Positions 11,674-19,474 of a stretch of DNA of 41,333 bases are shown one piece after another; position 1 is the stretch's first letter; each line of letters opens with the position of its first letter. The position numbers and the translations under genes are program-made. The DNA lies in assembly GCA_002721365.1 (NCBI GenBank), contig PBKC01000017.1:1-41333 (forward strand), given 5' to 3'. Under the pieces are notes generated by a model that saw only the letters and a program-made list of their open reading frames with translations, did no database searches and had not been told where the DNA came from. This DNA comes from Rhodospirillaceae bacterium (GTDB taxonomy: Bacteria; Pseudomonadota; Alphaproteobacteria; GCA-2721365).

Positions 11674-13188
11674 ATGCACGTTTATCCGGACGTCGAAAGC
11701 TTCGCGCGCACTTATCGCGAGGGTAAGCCCCAGGTCGTCTGGACCCGTCTGGTCGCCGATCTGGAGACGCCGGTCTCGGCGATGTTGAAGCTGGCCGACG
11801 GCCGGCCCAACAGCTTCCTGCTGGAATCGGTCGAGGGCGGCGCCGTCCGCGGGCGCTATTCGATCATCGGATTGAAGCCCGATCTGATCTGGCGCTGTTT
11901 CGGCAACAAGGCGGAGATCAACCGCAATGCGCGTGCCGACCTCGACGCCTTCACTCCCTGCACACTCGGGTCGCTTGATTCCCTACGCAAGGTGATCGCC
12001 GAATCCCGGATAGACCTCCCCGAAGGCCTGCCGCCGATGGCGGCCGGCCTGGTCGGCTACATGGCTTATGACACCGTCCGGCTGATGGAAGAGCTGCCGG
12101 ATTCGAATCCGGATACCCTGGGGGTCCCCGACGGGCTGTTCTTGCGCCCCACGGTGATGGCGATCTTCGATTCAGTCGACGACGTGGTGACCGTAGTGAC
12201 CCCGGTGCGTCCGAGCGAGGGGCTGAACGCAGAGGCGGCCTACACCCTGGCGACCGAACGTCTGGCCGACATCGTCGCCGACTTCGACCGCAACCTGCCC
12301 CTTCAGCATGCGACCGGTGACGTCTTCCAGCATGCCGCGGAGCCGGCCTCCAACACCACGCATGCGGCCTATCGCGAGATGGTCGCCAAGGCGAAGGAAT
12401 ACATCGCCGCCGGCGACATCTTCCAGGTCGTGCTGTCGCAGCGCTTCAGCCTGCCCTTCAAGCTGCCGCCCCTGTCGCTCTACCGGGCTCTACGCCGCCT
12501 GAACCCCTCGCCTTTCCTGTTCTTCCTCGATTTCGGCTCGTTCTCCGTGGTGGGGTCGAGCCCGGAAATCCTGGTTCGCCTTCGCGACGAGAAGGTCACC
12601 ATCCGACCGATCGCCGGCACCCGCCGCCGGGGCGCGGACCGGGCCGAGGACAAGGCGCTATCGGAAGAACTGCTCGCCGATCCGAAGGAACTCGCCGAGC
12701 ATCTGATGTTGCTCGACCTCGGCCGCAACGACGTCGGCCGTGTCTCCCAGATCGGCTCGGTCGAGGTCACCGAACAGATGGTGATCGAGTACTACAGCCA
12801 CGTCATGCACATCGTCTCGAACGTCGAGGGCAGGATCGATCCGAGTCATGACGCCATGGATGCGCTGGTCGCAGGCTTCCCGGCCGGCACCGTGAGCGGC
12901 GCGCCGAAAGTGCGGGCGATGGAGATCATCGACGAACTGGAGACCGAACGCCGCGGCATCTACGGCGGATGCGTCGGCTATTTCTCCGCCAACGGCTCGA
13001 TGGACACCTGCATCGCCCTGCGGACGGCTGTGGTGAAGGACGGGGTCATGTACGTCCAGGCCGGCGGCGGCATCGTCGCCGACAGCGATCCGGAAGCGGA
13101 GTATCAGGAAAGCCAGAACAAGGCCCGTGCCCTGCTCCGCGCCGCCGAGGAAGCGATCCGTTTCGCCTTCGCCGGCCGGCGGAACTGA
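11674..13188 (+). CDS. trpE: Anthranilate synthase component I
   Basis: Converts chorismate, with ammonia from TrpG, to anthranilate, the first step of tryptophan synthesis. The 504 residues carry the N-terminal feedback site (LLES motif in FLLESVEGGAVRGRYSIIG), and the chorismate-binding domain (about 225-500) with GDIFQVVLSQRF, VGSSPEILVR, RPIAGTRRRG, DLGRNDVGRV, GTVSGAPKVRAMEI and the C-terminal QAGGGIVADSDPE. The LLES element predicts inhibition by tryptophan. AGGA lies 7 bases before the ATG. It is separated from trpG by a gene on the opposite strand. No tryptophan-rich leader peptide is visible in the 53 bases before it. Confidence 0.97.
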   Translation: MHVYPDVESFARTYREGKPQVVWTRLVADLETPVSAMLKLADGRPNSFLLESVEGGAVRGRYSIIGLKPDLIWRCFGNKAEINRNARADLDAFTPCTLGSLDSLRKVIAESRIDLPEGLPPMAAGLVGYMAYDTVRLMEELPDSNPDTLGVPDGLFLRPTVMAIFDSVDDVVTVVTPVRPSEGLNAEAAYTLATERLADIVADFDRNLPLQHATGDVFQHAAEPASNTTHAAYREMVAKAKEYIAAGDIFQVVLSQRFSLPFKLPPLSLYRALRRLNPSPFLFFLDFGSFSVVGSSPEILVRLRDEKVTIRPIAGTRRRGADRAEDKALSEELLADPKELAEHLMLLDLGRNDVGRVSQIGSVEVTEQMVIEYYSHVMHIVSNVEGRIDPSHDAMDALVAGFPAGTVSGAPKVRAMEIIDELETERRGIYGGCVGYFSANGSMDTCIALRTAVVKDGVMYVQAGGGIVADSDPEAEYQESQNKARALLRAAEEAIRFAFAGRRN

Positions 13189-13198
13189 CCGGGCAACC

Positions 13199-14278
13199 CT
13201 ATTCGCCGTGGCGGGCGACCGCCGCGGGCTTATCGAGCCCCGCGAGCGTACTGGCGCGGACGAAGATGACCCCCCGCTTCTTCGCGTTCGGCAGCCATTC
13301 GGCAAGCACCGCCAGCGTTTCCGGATAGGGGTGGCCGATTCCGATGGCCGTGCCGGCGGACAGCGCCTTCTCTTCCAGTTTCGTCAGCTGTTCGCGAATC
13401 CGCTCCGGTTTCCGCTCGTTGTCCAGGAAGACGTCGCGGCGGGTATGGGGCACGCCCATCTCCTCCGCCACGGTTTCGGCGACGGTTGCCGCGGTGGTCC
13501 GTGAATCGACGAATACGAGGCCGTTCGCCTTCATCGCCGTCATGACCCGGATCATCGCCGGACGTTCGGCGGTCAGCCGGCTGCCCATGTGATTGTTCAC
13601 CCCCACCGCGCCGGGAACGCGTCGCAGGTCGTCGGCGATCCTGCGATCGAGTTCAGCCGCCGATAGGTTTCCAAGAAGCGCGTCGGGGCCGGGATCGGCA
13701 TCCTCGGACGTTGGCTCCATCGGCATGTGGAGAAAGATTTCATGGCCCGCCGCGTACGCATCGGCGGTCATCGTCTCCAACCCGTGGGCATAGGGCAGGA
13801 AAGCGAGCGTCAAGGGCGGCGGCAAGGCCGTCGCTTCCGCCGCGCCGGCCTCGCTCAAGCCGACATCGTCGATGATGATCGCGATACGAGGGCCGTCTTC
13901 GGGTTTCAGCGGCTCCTCTGCCGCCGGCGGCTCCACCGTTTCCGCCTGTTCGGTCACTGGCGCGGCCGGACTCGGCGTATCCGTCGCCATTCTGGTTTCG
14001 GCGGGTTCGGATTCGCTCCCGGCTGCTGAGGGTGCCGGCAGCTGCGGCGCCGGTGAGCTTTCGATGACTTTCGTAGGGGACGAAGGGGCCGCCCGAGGCG
14101 CCGGCGACTCGATCGGTTGTGGGGCCGATGCCCTCTCGACCTCCGGGCTGCCGGTGAACAGCTCCATCACCGCCATCCCGCCCCCGAAGCCGGCAATCAG
14201 AGTCAGAACGACGAGAACCCACAGCCGGTGGGTCGTCTGCCGGCTGCCGCGCCGTGCTCGCTTACGGGCTTTGGCGAT
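13199..14278 (-). CDS. Divergent polysaccharide deacetylase family protein (YibQ-like), probable ATC start
   Basis: Member of the divergent polysaccharide deacetylase family (NodB-like barrel), thought to be envelope-linked; substrate unknown. The domain fills about 135-359 with IAIIIDDVGLSE, HMPMEP, GVNNHMGSR, FVDSRTT and AIGIGHPYPET. Before it lie a basic tail, a hydrophobic anchor (about 19-31, LWVLVVLTLIAGF) and a Pro/Ala/Glu-rich linker (about 45-130). The first in-frame ATG (14176) falls after the anchor. Between it and the upstream stop there is no ATG, GTG, TTG or suitable CTG. ATC at 14278, five bases after AGGAGG, gives a 359-residue protein starting M-A-K-A-R-K-R. It is convergent with trpE (10-base gap) and divergent from trpG. 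The family call is firm; the start is inferred. Confidence 0.85.
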   Translation of the reverse strand: MAKARKRARRGSRQTTHRLWVLVVLTLIAGFGGGMAVMELFTGSPEVERASAPQPIESPAPRAAPSSPTKVIESSPAPQLPAPSAAGSESEPAETRMATDTPSPAAPVTEQAETVEPPAAEEPLKPEDGPRIAIIIDDVGLSEAGAAEATALPPPLTLAFLPYAHGLETMTADAYAAGHEIFLHMPMEPTSEDADPGPDALLGNLSAAELDRRIADDLRRVPGAVGVNNHMGSRLTAERPAMIRVMTAMKANGLVFVDSRTTAATVAETVAEEMGVPHTRRDVFLDNERKPERIREQLTKLEEKALSAGTAIGIGHPYPETLAVLAEWLPNAKKRGVIFVRASTLAGLDKPAAVARHGE

Positions 14279-14283
14279 AATCT

Positions 14284-14289
14284 CCTCCT
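14284..14289 (-). promoter_or_regulatory. Perfect Shine-Dalgarno AGGAGG that decides the deacetylase start
   Basis: AGGAGG on the minus strand lies 5 bases before ATC 14278-14276 and 2 bases before ATT 14281-14279, in the frame of the deacetylase anchor. An in-frame TAA lies about 30 bases upstream. No standard initiation codon lies within reach, so this strong site implies initiation at ATC (or ATT), or an ATG altered by one base. Confidence 0.7.
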
Positions 14290-14558
14290 GTCGACCCGAC
14301 CGTGTCGACGATGCAGCTTAACGGTTTGGAATGGCGGACGCACGGGTGTCGCGTCTTCGGTGAGGCTGCCCCGCGCTTGACGGTGGCAGCGGGCGCTGGT
14401 TTCTTCCCTGTCGGCGGCACCGTGGCGGCAAGTGACGGCGGATCGCGGTGTATGCTTCTAACCCTTCGGATCGGAGTGGTAATGTCGGGGCGCATGCGCG
14501 CAGCGTCGATGCTCGCGAGTTCATGCACCCTATGAGTAAAAGCCTGTAAGATAAGGCA

Positions 14559-15143
14559 ATGTATCTCTTAATCGACAACTACGACAGCTTCACCTACAAC
14601 CTCGTCCACTTTCTGGGCGAACTCGGGGCCGACGTGAAGGTCGTGCGCAACGACCGCATGACGGTCGAGGAAGCGCTGAGAAGCGATCCGGAAGGAATCG
14701 TCCTCTCCCCCGGGCCCTGCGATCCCGACCGCGCCGGCATCTGCGTGCCGCTGGTCGAGGCGGCGGCCGAGAGGATTCCGATCCTCGGCGTCTGTCTGGG
14801 CCATCAGGCGATCGGCCAAGCGTTCGGCGGTCGTATCGTGCGCGCACCGACGATGATGCACGGCAAGGTCAGCCTGATCCATCACAGCGGCGGCGGCGTA
14901 TTCCGTGGCCTCCCCTCGCCTTTCTCGGCGACCCGGTACCATTCCCTGATCGTCGATCGCGACACTTTGCCCGACGATCTGGAGATCACCGCCGAGACCG
15001 AGGACGGGATCATCATGGGACTGCGGCACCGCACGCTGCCGATCTTCGGCGTTCAGTTTCATCCGGAGAGCATCGCCTCGCAGCAGGGTCATGAGCTGCT
15101 TCGCAACTTCCTGGACATGTCGCAGCGGCAAAAAGCCGCATGA
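14559..15143 (+). CDS. trpG: Anthranilate synthase component II (glutamine amidotransferase)
   Basis: Supplies ammonia from glutamine to TrpE; in some bacteria it is shared with p-aminobenzoate synthase. The 194-residue class-I amidotransferase has the N-terminal [17 protein letters not shown], the oxyanion loop [14 protein letters not shown], nucleophile Cys79 in [11 protein letters not shown], and the His/Glu pair in [10 protein letters not shown]. It starts a tight run: the next three genes each overlap by four bases (ATGA). The 280-base gap upstream (14279-14558), shared with the divergent deacetylase, must hold its promoter. It contains AT-rich patches (TATGAG, TAAGAT near 14533-14552) but no convincing pair, and no tryptophan-codon leader peptide. 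Confidence 0.97.
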   Translation: MYLLIDNYDSFTYNLVHFLGELGADVKVVRNDRMTVEEALRSDPEGIVLSPGPCDPDRAGICVPLVEAAAERIPILGVCLGHQAIGQAFGGRIVRAPTMMHGKVSLIHHSGGGVFRGLPSPFSATRYHSLIVDRDTLPDDLEITAETEDGIIMGLRHRTLPIFGVQFHPESIASQQGHELLRNFLDMSQRQKAA

Positions 15144-16183
15144 GCAACGCCGGCGACGACATGAAGGCCCTGCTCGGTCTCGTGGCCAAGGGCGAGACGC
15201 TGACCGTGGAACAGTCGCGGGCCGCATTCGACATCCTGATGTCGGGCGATGCGACTCCGGCCCAGGCCGGCGCTTTCCTGCTCGGCCTCCGGGTGCGCGG
15301 CGAGACCGTGCCGGAGATCACTGGTGGGGCCATGGCGATGCGTTCGCGCGCCGTCGCTATGGATGCACCGCCGGGCGCGATCGACACCTGCGGCACCGGC
15401 GGCGATTCCAGCGGGACCTATAACATCTCGACCGGTACGGCTTTCATCGTCGCCGCCTGTGGCGTACCCGTCGCCAAGCACGGCAACCGGGCGATGTCGT
15501 CGAAATCGGGCTCGGCCGACGTGCTGACCGCGCTCGGGGTCAATATCGATGCCGATCTCGCCCATGTTCGCGAGAGCCTGTGGGAAGTCGGCATCGGCTT
15601 CATGATGGCGCCCCGTCACCACGGCGCCATGCGCCATGTCGCGGGCGTCAGGGTCGAGCTCGGCACCCGGACCATCTTCAACCTGCTCGGCCCCCTGTCG
15701 AATCCGGCCGGGGCGAAGCGCCAGCTTCTCGGCGTATTCGCGAGGGAGTGGACCGAGCCGCTGGCCGAGGTACTGGGGCGGCTGGGTTCTGAGCGCGTCT
15801 GGGTGGTGCACGGCAGCGACGGACTCGACGAGATCACCACCACCGGCCCGACCCTCGTCGCCGAATACCGCAATGGCGAAGTGCGCCAGTTCGAGGTTCG
15901 GCCCGAGGATGTCGGCTTGGCTCCGATCGATCCGGCGGCTCTGAAGGGGGGCGACGCGGCACACAACGCCGATGTTCTTCGCGCGACTCTGGAAGGCCGT
16001 CATGGTCCTCTCCGTGACATCATGCTGCTGAACGCCGCGGCCGCTCTCGTGGTCGCCGACCGCGCCGAAGATCTCGGTACAGGCATGGCGATGGCGGCCG
16101 ATGCCGTCGACTCCGGCCATGCCGTCGATACCCTGGAACGGATGATCGCGATTTCGAGGAAGTCGGAGGCGCAGACGGCATGA
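15140..16183 (+). CDS. trpD: Anthranilate phosphoribosyltransferase
   Basis: Transfers phosphoribose from PRPP to anthranilate, the second committed step of tryptophan synthesis. The 347 residues show the helical N-terminal domain, the PRPP loop [18 protein letters not shown], the [21 protein letters not shown] segment, the anthranilate-binding [17 protein letters not shown], and [12 protein letters not shown] and [10 protein letters not shown]. It overlaps trpG and trpC by four bases on each side, so translational coupling is likely. Confidence 0.98.
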   Translation: MSNAGDDMKALLGLVAKGETLTVEQSRAAFDILMSGDATPAQAGAFLLGLRVRGETVPEITGGAMAMRSRAVAMDAPPGAIDTCGTGGDSSGTYNISTGTAFIVAACGVPVAKHGNRAMSSKSGSADVLTALGVNIDADLAHVRESLWEVGIGFMMAPRHHGAMRHVAGVRVELGTRTIFNLLGPLSNPAGAKRQLLGVFAREWTEPLAEVLGRLGSERVWVVHGSDGLDEITTTGPTLVAEYRNGEVRQFEVRPEDVGLAPIDPAALKGGDAAHNADVLRATLEGRHGPLRDIMLLNAAAALVVADRAEDLGTGMAMAADAVDSGHAVDTLERMIAISRKSEAQTA

Positions 16184-16992
16184 GCGACGTCCTCGCCAAG
16201 ATTTGTGACGCCAAACGGGCGGATGTCGCATCTCGCCGTTCGGCCAAGCCTCTTGCAGCGTTGGAGGCCGAGGCCCTGTCGGTGCCTGCGCCGCGCGGCT
16301 TCGCCGATGCCCTGACCCGCCGGGTGGCCGAAGGTGGCTACGGCGTGATCACCGAGATCAAGAAGGCTTCGCCCAGCCGTGGCCTGATCCGCCCCGATTT
16401 CGATCCGCCTGCTCTCGCCCGGGCCTATGCGGCCGGCGGGTCCGCTTGCCTGTCGGTTCTCACCGACACGCCCTATTTCCAGGGCGAGGACGCGCATCTC
16501 GTAGCCGCCCGCGCTGCGGTCGATCTGCCGGTGTTGCGTAAGGATTTCATGCTCGACCCGTATCAGATCGTCGAGTCACGGGTGATCGGCGCCGACTGCG
16601 TCCTCCTGATAATGGCTGCCCTTGACGACGGTCAGGCTGCCGAGTTGGAAGCGGCGGCGTTCGACCTCGGCATGGACGTGCTGGTCGAGGTGCATGACGA
16701 GGCAGAGCTCGATCGTGCTCTGAAGCTTCGTTCACCCCTGATCGGCGTCAATAATCGCAACCTCAAGACACTCGAAATCGATCTCGGGACTACGGAGCGG
16801 CTGGCGAAGCGGCTTCCCGATGACCGCGACTTGGTCTGCGAAAGCGGTCTTTACAGCCGGGCCGATCTCGACCGTATGAACCGTTCCGGCGCATCGCGCT
16901 TTCTGGTGGGCGAATCCCTGATGCGTCAGACCGATGTCGCCGAGGCGGTTCGCCGGCTCCTGCAGCCCGAGACGGCGGTCGCTGAATCATGA
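16180..16992 (+). CDS. trpC: Indole-3-glycerol phosphate synthase
   Basis: Ring-closing decarboxylase making indole-3-glycerol phosphate. The 270-residue TIM barrel shows [20 protein letters not shown] (catalytic Glu and Lys), [52 protein letters not shown] and FLVGESLMR. It stands alone, without a TrpF fusion. It overlaps trpD and moaC by four bases. trpF, trpB and trpA are not in this window. Confidence 0.98.
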   Translation: MSDVLAKICDAKRADVASRRSAKPLAALEAEALSVPAPRGFADALTRRVAEGGYGVITEIKKASPSRGLIRPDFDPPALARAYAAGGSACLSVLTDTPYFQGEDAHLVAARAAVDLPVLRKDFMLDPYQIVESRVIGADCVLLIMAALDDGQAAELEAAAFDLGMDVLVEVHDEAELDRALKLRSPLIGVNNRNLKTLEIDLGTTERLAKRLPDDRDLVCESGLYSRADLDRMNRSGASRFLVGESLMRQTDVAEAVRRLLQPETAVAES

Positions 16993-17465
16993 GCGGCTTC
17001 ACGCATTTCGATTCCGAAGGCCGGGCGGTGATGGTCGACGTTTCCGCCAAGGACGAGACCGAACGCACAGCGTCCGCCCGTGTCACCGTGGTCATGCAGC
17101 CCGAGACGCTCCGTCTCATTCGGGAAGGCGGGCACAAGAAGGGCGACGTCCTCAGTGTCGCCAGGCTCGCGGGAATCATGGCGGCAAAGCGGACGCCCGA
17201 CCTCATCCCTCTTTGCCATCCCCTGGCGCTGACCTCGGTCAAGGTCGAGCTGAGCTGCGATCCCGAGCGCAATGCGGTCGACATCGTCGCCACCTGCAAG
17301 CTCAAGGGCCGGACCGGCGTCGAGATGGAGGCTTTGACCGCGGCCTCGGTCGCCGCCCTCACCGTCTACGACATGTGCAAGGCCGTCGACCGTGGGATGG
17401 CCATCACCGATCTCCGCCTGACCCACAAGGCCGGCGGCAAGTCGGGAACCTACGAGGCTCCGTAA
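16989..17465 (+). CDS. moaC: Cyclic pyranopterin monophosphate synthase
   Basis: Second enzyme of molybdenum cofactor synthesis, acting on the product of MoaA to give cyclic pyranopterin monophosphate. The 158 residues are full length with [47 protein letters not shown] and the active-site [11 protein letters not shown]. It is translationally coupled to trpC by a four-base overlap, joining cofactor synthesis to the trp operon, an arrangement common in alphaproteobacteria. moeA starts one base after its stop. Confidence 0.98.
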   Translation: MSGFTHFDSEGRAVMVDVSAKDETERTASARVTVVMQPETLRLIREGGHKKGDVLSVARLAGIMAAKRTPDLIPLCHPLALTSVKVELSCDPERNAVDIVATCKLKGRTGVEMEALTAASVAALTVYDMCKAVDRGMAITDLRLTHKAGGKSGTYEAP

Positions 17466-17466
17466 C

Positions 17467-18681
17467 GTGATACCGGTCGCCGAAGCCAGACAGCACATCA
17501 TCGACGCGATCGCTCGGTTGCCGGCCGAGGTCGTTCCCGTGACCGAAGCCGCGGGCCGCGTTCTCGCCGAAGACCTGGCGGCCCGCGTCACCCAACCGCC
17601 GGCGGACATGTCGGCCATGGACGGCTATGCGGCGCGTGCCGAGGACGTGGCGACGGTTCCGGCGCGTCTTCGCCTCGCGGGACATGCCCCCGCCGGCGGC
17701 GCCCATGAGGGCCAGCTCAAGCCCGGCGAAGCGGTCAGGATCTTTACCGGCGGCCCGGTCCCGGCCGGGGCCGATACCATCGTCATCCAGGAGAACACGA
17801 CTCCCGAAGGCGAGACCGTCCTGGTCAACGAAACGGTCACGGTTGGGCGCCATATCCGCCGGGCGGGCCTCGACTTCCGGGCCGGAGAGGTCGAGTTGAC
17901 GGCCGGAACACGGCTGTCCGTCCGCGATATCGGTCTCGCGGCGGCAATGAACATCCCCTGGGTGAAGGTCGTTCGCCGTCCCCGGGTCGCGATTCTGGCG
18001 ACCGGCGACGAGATCGTCTTCCCGGGTGAAGCGCGGGGTCCCCACCAGATCGTCAGCTCCAACTCGATCGCTCTGGGCGGCCTGGTGGCGGCTGCCGGCG
18101 GCGAAGCGATCAACCTGGGGATCGCCCGCGACAACGAGGACTCGCTCCGCCGCATGGCGGCGGGTGCTCAGGGCGCCGACATGCTGGTCACCACCGGCGG
18201 TGTCTCGGTCGGCGATCATGACCTCGTGAAGTCTGTGCTGGGGGCCGAAGGGCTTGCCGTCGGCTTCTGGAAGATCGCCATGCGGCCCGGAAAGCCCCTC
18301 CTGTTCGGGAAGATGGGCGCCACGCCCATGCTGGGCCTGCCGGGCAATCCGGTTTCGACGGCCGTGTGCGGCCTCGTTTTCCTTCTTCCGGCACTTCGCG
18401 CCCTGGCGGGGGAGATCGATTTCGGTCCGCATCCCGAGCCGGCGCGGCTTGGAGTCGACCTTCGTCCCAACGACAATCGCGAGGACTATCTCCGGGCGTC
18501 GCTCGCAATCGCCGCGGACGGACAGCGGACCGTGGTGCCGTTCGAGCGTCAGGACAGTTCCATGCTGTCGGTGTTGAGCCGTTCAAACTGCCTGCTGGTC
18601 CGCCAGCCTTTCGCCGAGGCAACAGCGGCCGGAAGCATCGTCGATATCATCCGGTTCCCGTCCGGGCCGATTCCGGTTTAA
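17467..18681 (+). CDS. moeA: Molybdopterin molybdenumtransferase MoeA
   Basis: Inserts molybdate into adenylylated molybdopterin in the last step of Mo-cofactor synthesis. The 404 residues show MSAMDGYA, FTGGPVPAGADTIV, VAILATGDEIV, SSNSIALGGLV, TTGGVSVGDHD, MRPGKPLLFG and LGLPGNPVSTAVC, the full MoeA domain set ending with the small C-terminal domain (about 335-404). It starts with GTG at 17467, one base after moaC, with GAGG about nine bases upstream. It ends the trpG-trpD-trpC-moaC-moeA run; lexA downstream has its own promoter. Confidence 0.97.
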   Translation: MIPVAEARQHIIDAIARLPAEVVPVTEAAGRVLAEDLAARVTQPPADMSAMDGYAARAEDVATVPARLRLAGHAPAGGAHEGQLKPGEAVRIFTGGPVPAGADTIVIQENTTPEGETVLVNETVTVGRHIRRAGLDFRAGEVELTAGTRLSVRDIGLAAAMNIPWVKVVRRPRVAILATGDEIVFPGEARGPHQIVSSNSIALGGLVAAAGGEAINLGIARDNEDSLRRMAAGAQGADMLVTTGGVSVGDHDLVKSVLGAEGLAVGFWKIAMRPGKPLLFGKMGATPMLGLPGNPVSTAVCGLVFLLPALRALAGEIDFGPHPEPARLGVDLRPNDNREDYLRASLAIAADGQRTVVPFERQDSSMLSVLSRSNCLLVRQPFAEATAAGSIVDIIRFPSGPIPV

Positions 18682-18694
18682 CTGAGGGTGCCTG

Positions 18695-18723
18695 TTGACG
18701 CTCTTTCGGAACTAAAGTAGAAC
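18695..18723 (+). promoter_or_regulatory. lexA promoter with overlapping SOS box
   Basis: TTGACG (18695-18700) and TAGAAC (18718-18723) are spaced 17 bases apart. GAAC-TAAAGTA-GAAC at 18709-18723 matches the alphaproteobacterial LexA operator GAAC-N7-GAAC exactly and covers the spacer and -10 region, so bound LexA would block RNA polymerase. This predicts autorepression of lexA and induction on DNA damage. It sits 14 bases after the moeA stop. Confidence 0.88.
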
Positions 18724-18739
18724 AAAAACAGTTTTTGTT
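18721..18739 (+). repeat. Perfect 9-bp palindrome overlapping the lexA SOS box
   Basis: AACAAAAAC at 18721-18729 and GTTTTTGTT at 18731-18739 are exact inverted repeats with one base between. The left arm shares AAC with the second half of the SOS box. A further GTTC at 18742-18745 mirrors the GAAC at 18720-18723. It could be a second protein-binding site, DNA that opens easily at the promoter, or a T-rich end that stops moeA transcripts. Confidence 0.6.
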
Positions 18740-18766
18740 TTGTTCCATATCGCGGGGAACCGGGGA

Positions 18767-19474
18767 ATGCTCACGAGGAAACAGCATGAACTCCTGATGT
18801 TCATCAACAAGCGCCTCGAAGCCACCGGCGTGTCTCCCTCCTTCGAAGAAATGAAGGAGGCACTCAATCTCAAGTCCAAGTCCGGGATTCACCGTCTGAT
18901 CACCGGACTGGAGGAACGCGGTTTCATCCGCCGCCTCGCCCACCGCGCGCGGGCGCTCGAAGTGCTGAAGGTGCCGGAGACGCTGGGCGCACGCGAAAAG
19001 GCGGAGACGGTACGTCCGAAGTTCACGCCGAACGTCGTCAAAGCCGAGTTCTCCAATGGCCTCGCCGGCCGTCCCTCGCCCGAGGAAGCGACTGCGGTGA
19101 CGCTGCCGCTCTATGGCCGGATCGCTGCCGGTACGCCGATCGAGGCGCTCCGCGATCACAGCTCGTTCATCGACCTTCCAGCCTCGATGATCGGACGGGG
19201 AGAACATTACGCGCTCGAGGTCGCCGGTGACTCGATGATCGACGCCGGCATTCTCGATGGTGACGTCGCCATCATCCGCCAGTCGGATACGGCTCAGAAC
19301 GGCGATATCGTCGTCGCCTTGATCGACGACCAGGAGGCAACGCTGAAGCGCCTTCGCCGCAAAGGCGCCTCGATCGCCCTTGAGCCAGCCAACCCCAAAT
19401 ACGAAATCCGGATTTTCGGTCCCGATCGGGTGAAGGTTCAGGGGCGGCTCGTCACGTTGATTCGGCGCTACTGA
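18767..19474 (+). CDS. lexA: SOS repressor LexA
   Basis: Represses DNA-damage genes and cleaves itself when RecA filaments form. The 235 residues have an N-terminal winged-helix DNA-binding domain (1-70, [17 protein letters not shown] to [18 protein letters not shown]) and a C-terminal S24 peptidase domain. The cleavage bond is Ala121-Gly122 in [10 protein letters not shown], the nucleophile is Ser156 in GDSMIDAGI and the general base is Lys194 in EATLKRL. ATG 18767 is chosen over an in-frame start at 18740 because the family begins MLTRKQ and GGGGAA precedes it. Its last seven bases overlap the end of comEC on the opposite strand. Confidence 0.98.
   Translation: MLTRKQHELLMFINKRLEATGVSPSFEEMKEALNLKSKSGIHRLITGLEERGFIRRLAHRARALEVLKVPETLGAREKAETVRPKFTPNVVKAEFSNGLAGRPSPEEATAVTLPLYGRIAAGTPIEALRDHSSFIDLPASMIGRGEHYALEVAGDSMIDAGILDGDVAIIRQSDTAQNGDIVVALIDDQEATLKRLRRKGASIALEPANPKYEIRIFGPDRVKVQGRLVTLIRRY

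Noticed and set aside
14302..14535. 77-codon plus-strand open frame in the deacetylase-trpG gap
   Set aside because: No ribosome binding site, no recognisable composition or motif, and it overlaps the region needed for divergent promoters.
15089..16231. 380-codon minus-strand open frame
   Set aside because: Antisense to trpD; no domain or ribosome binding site.
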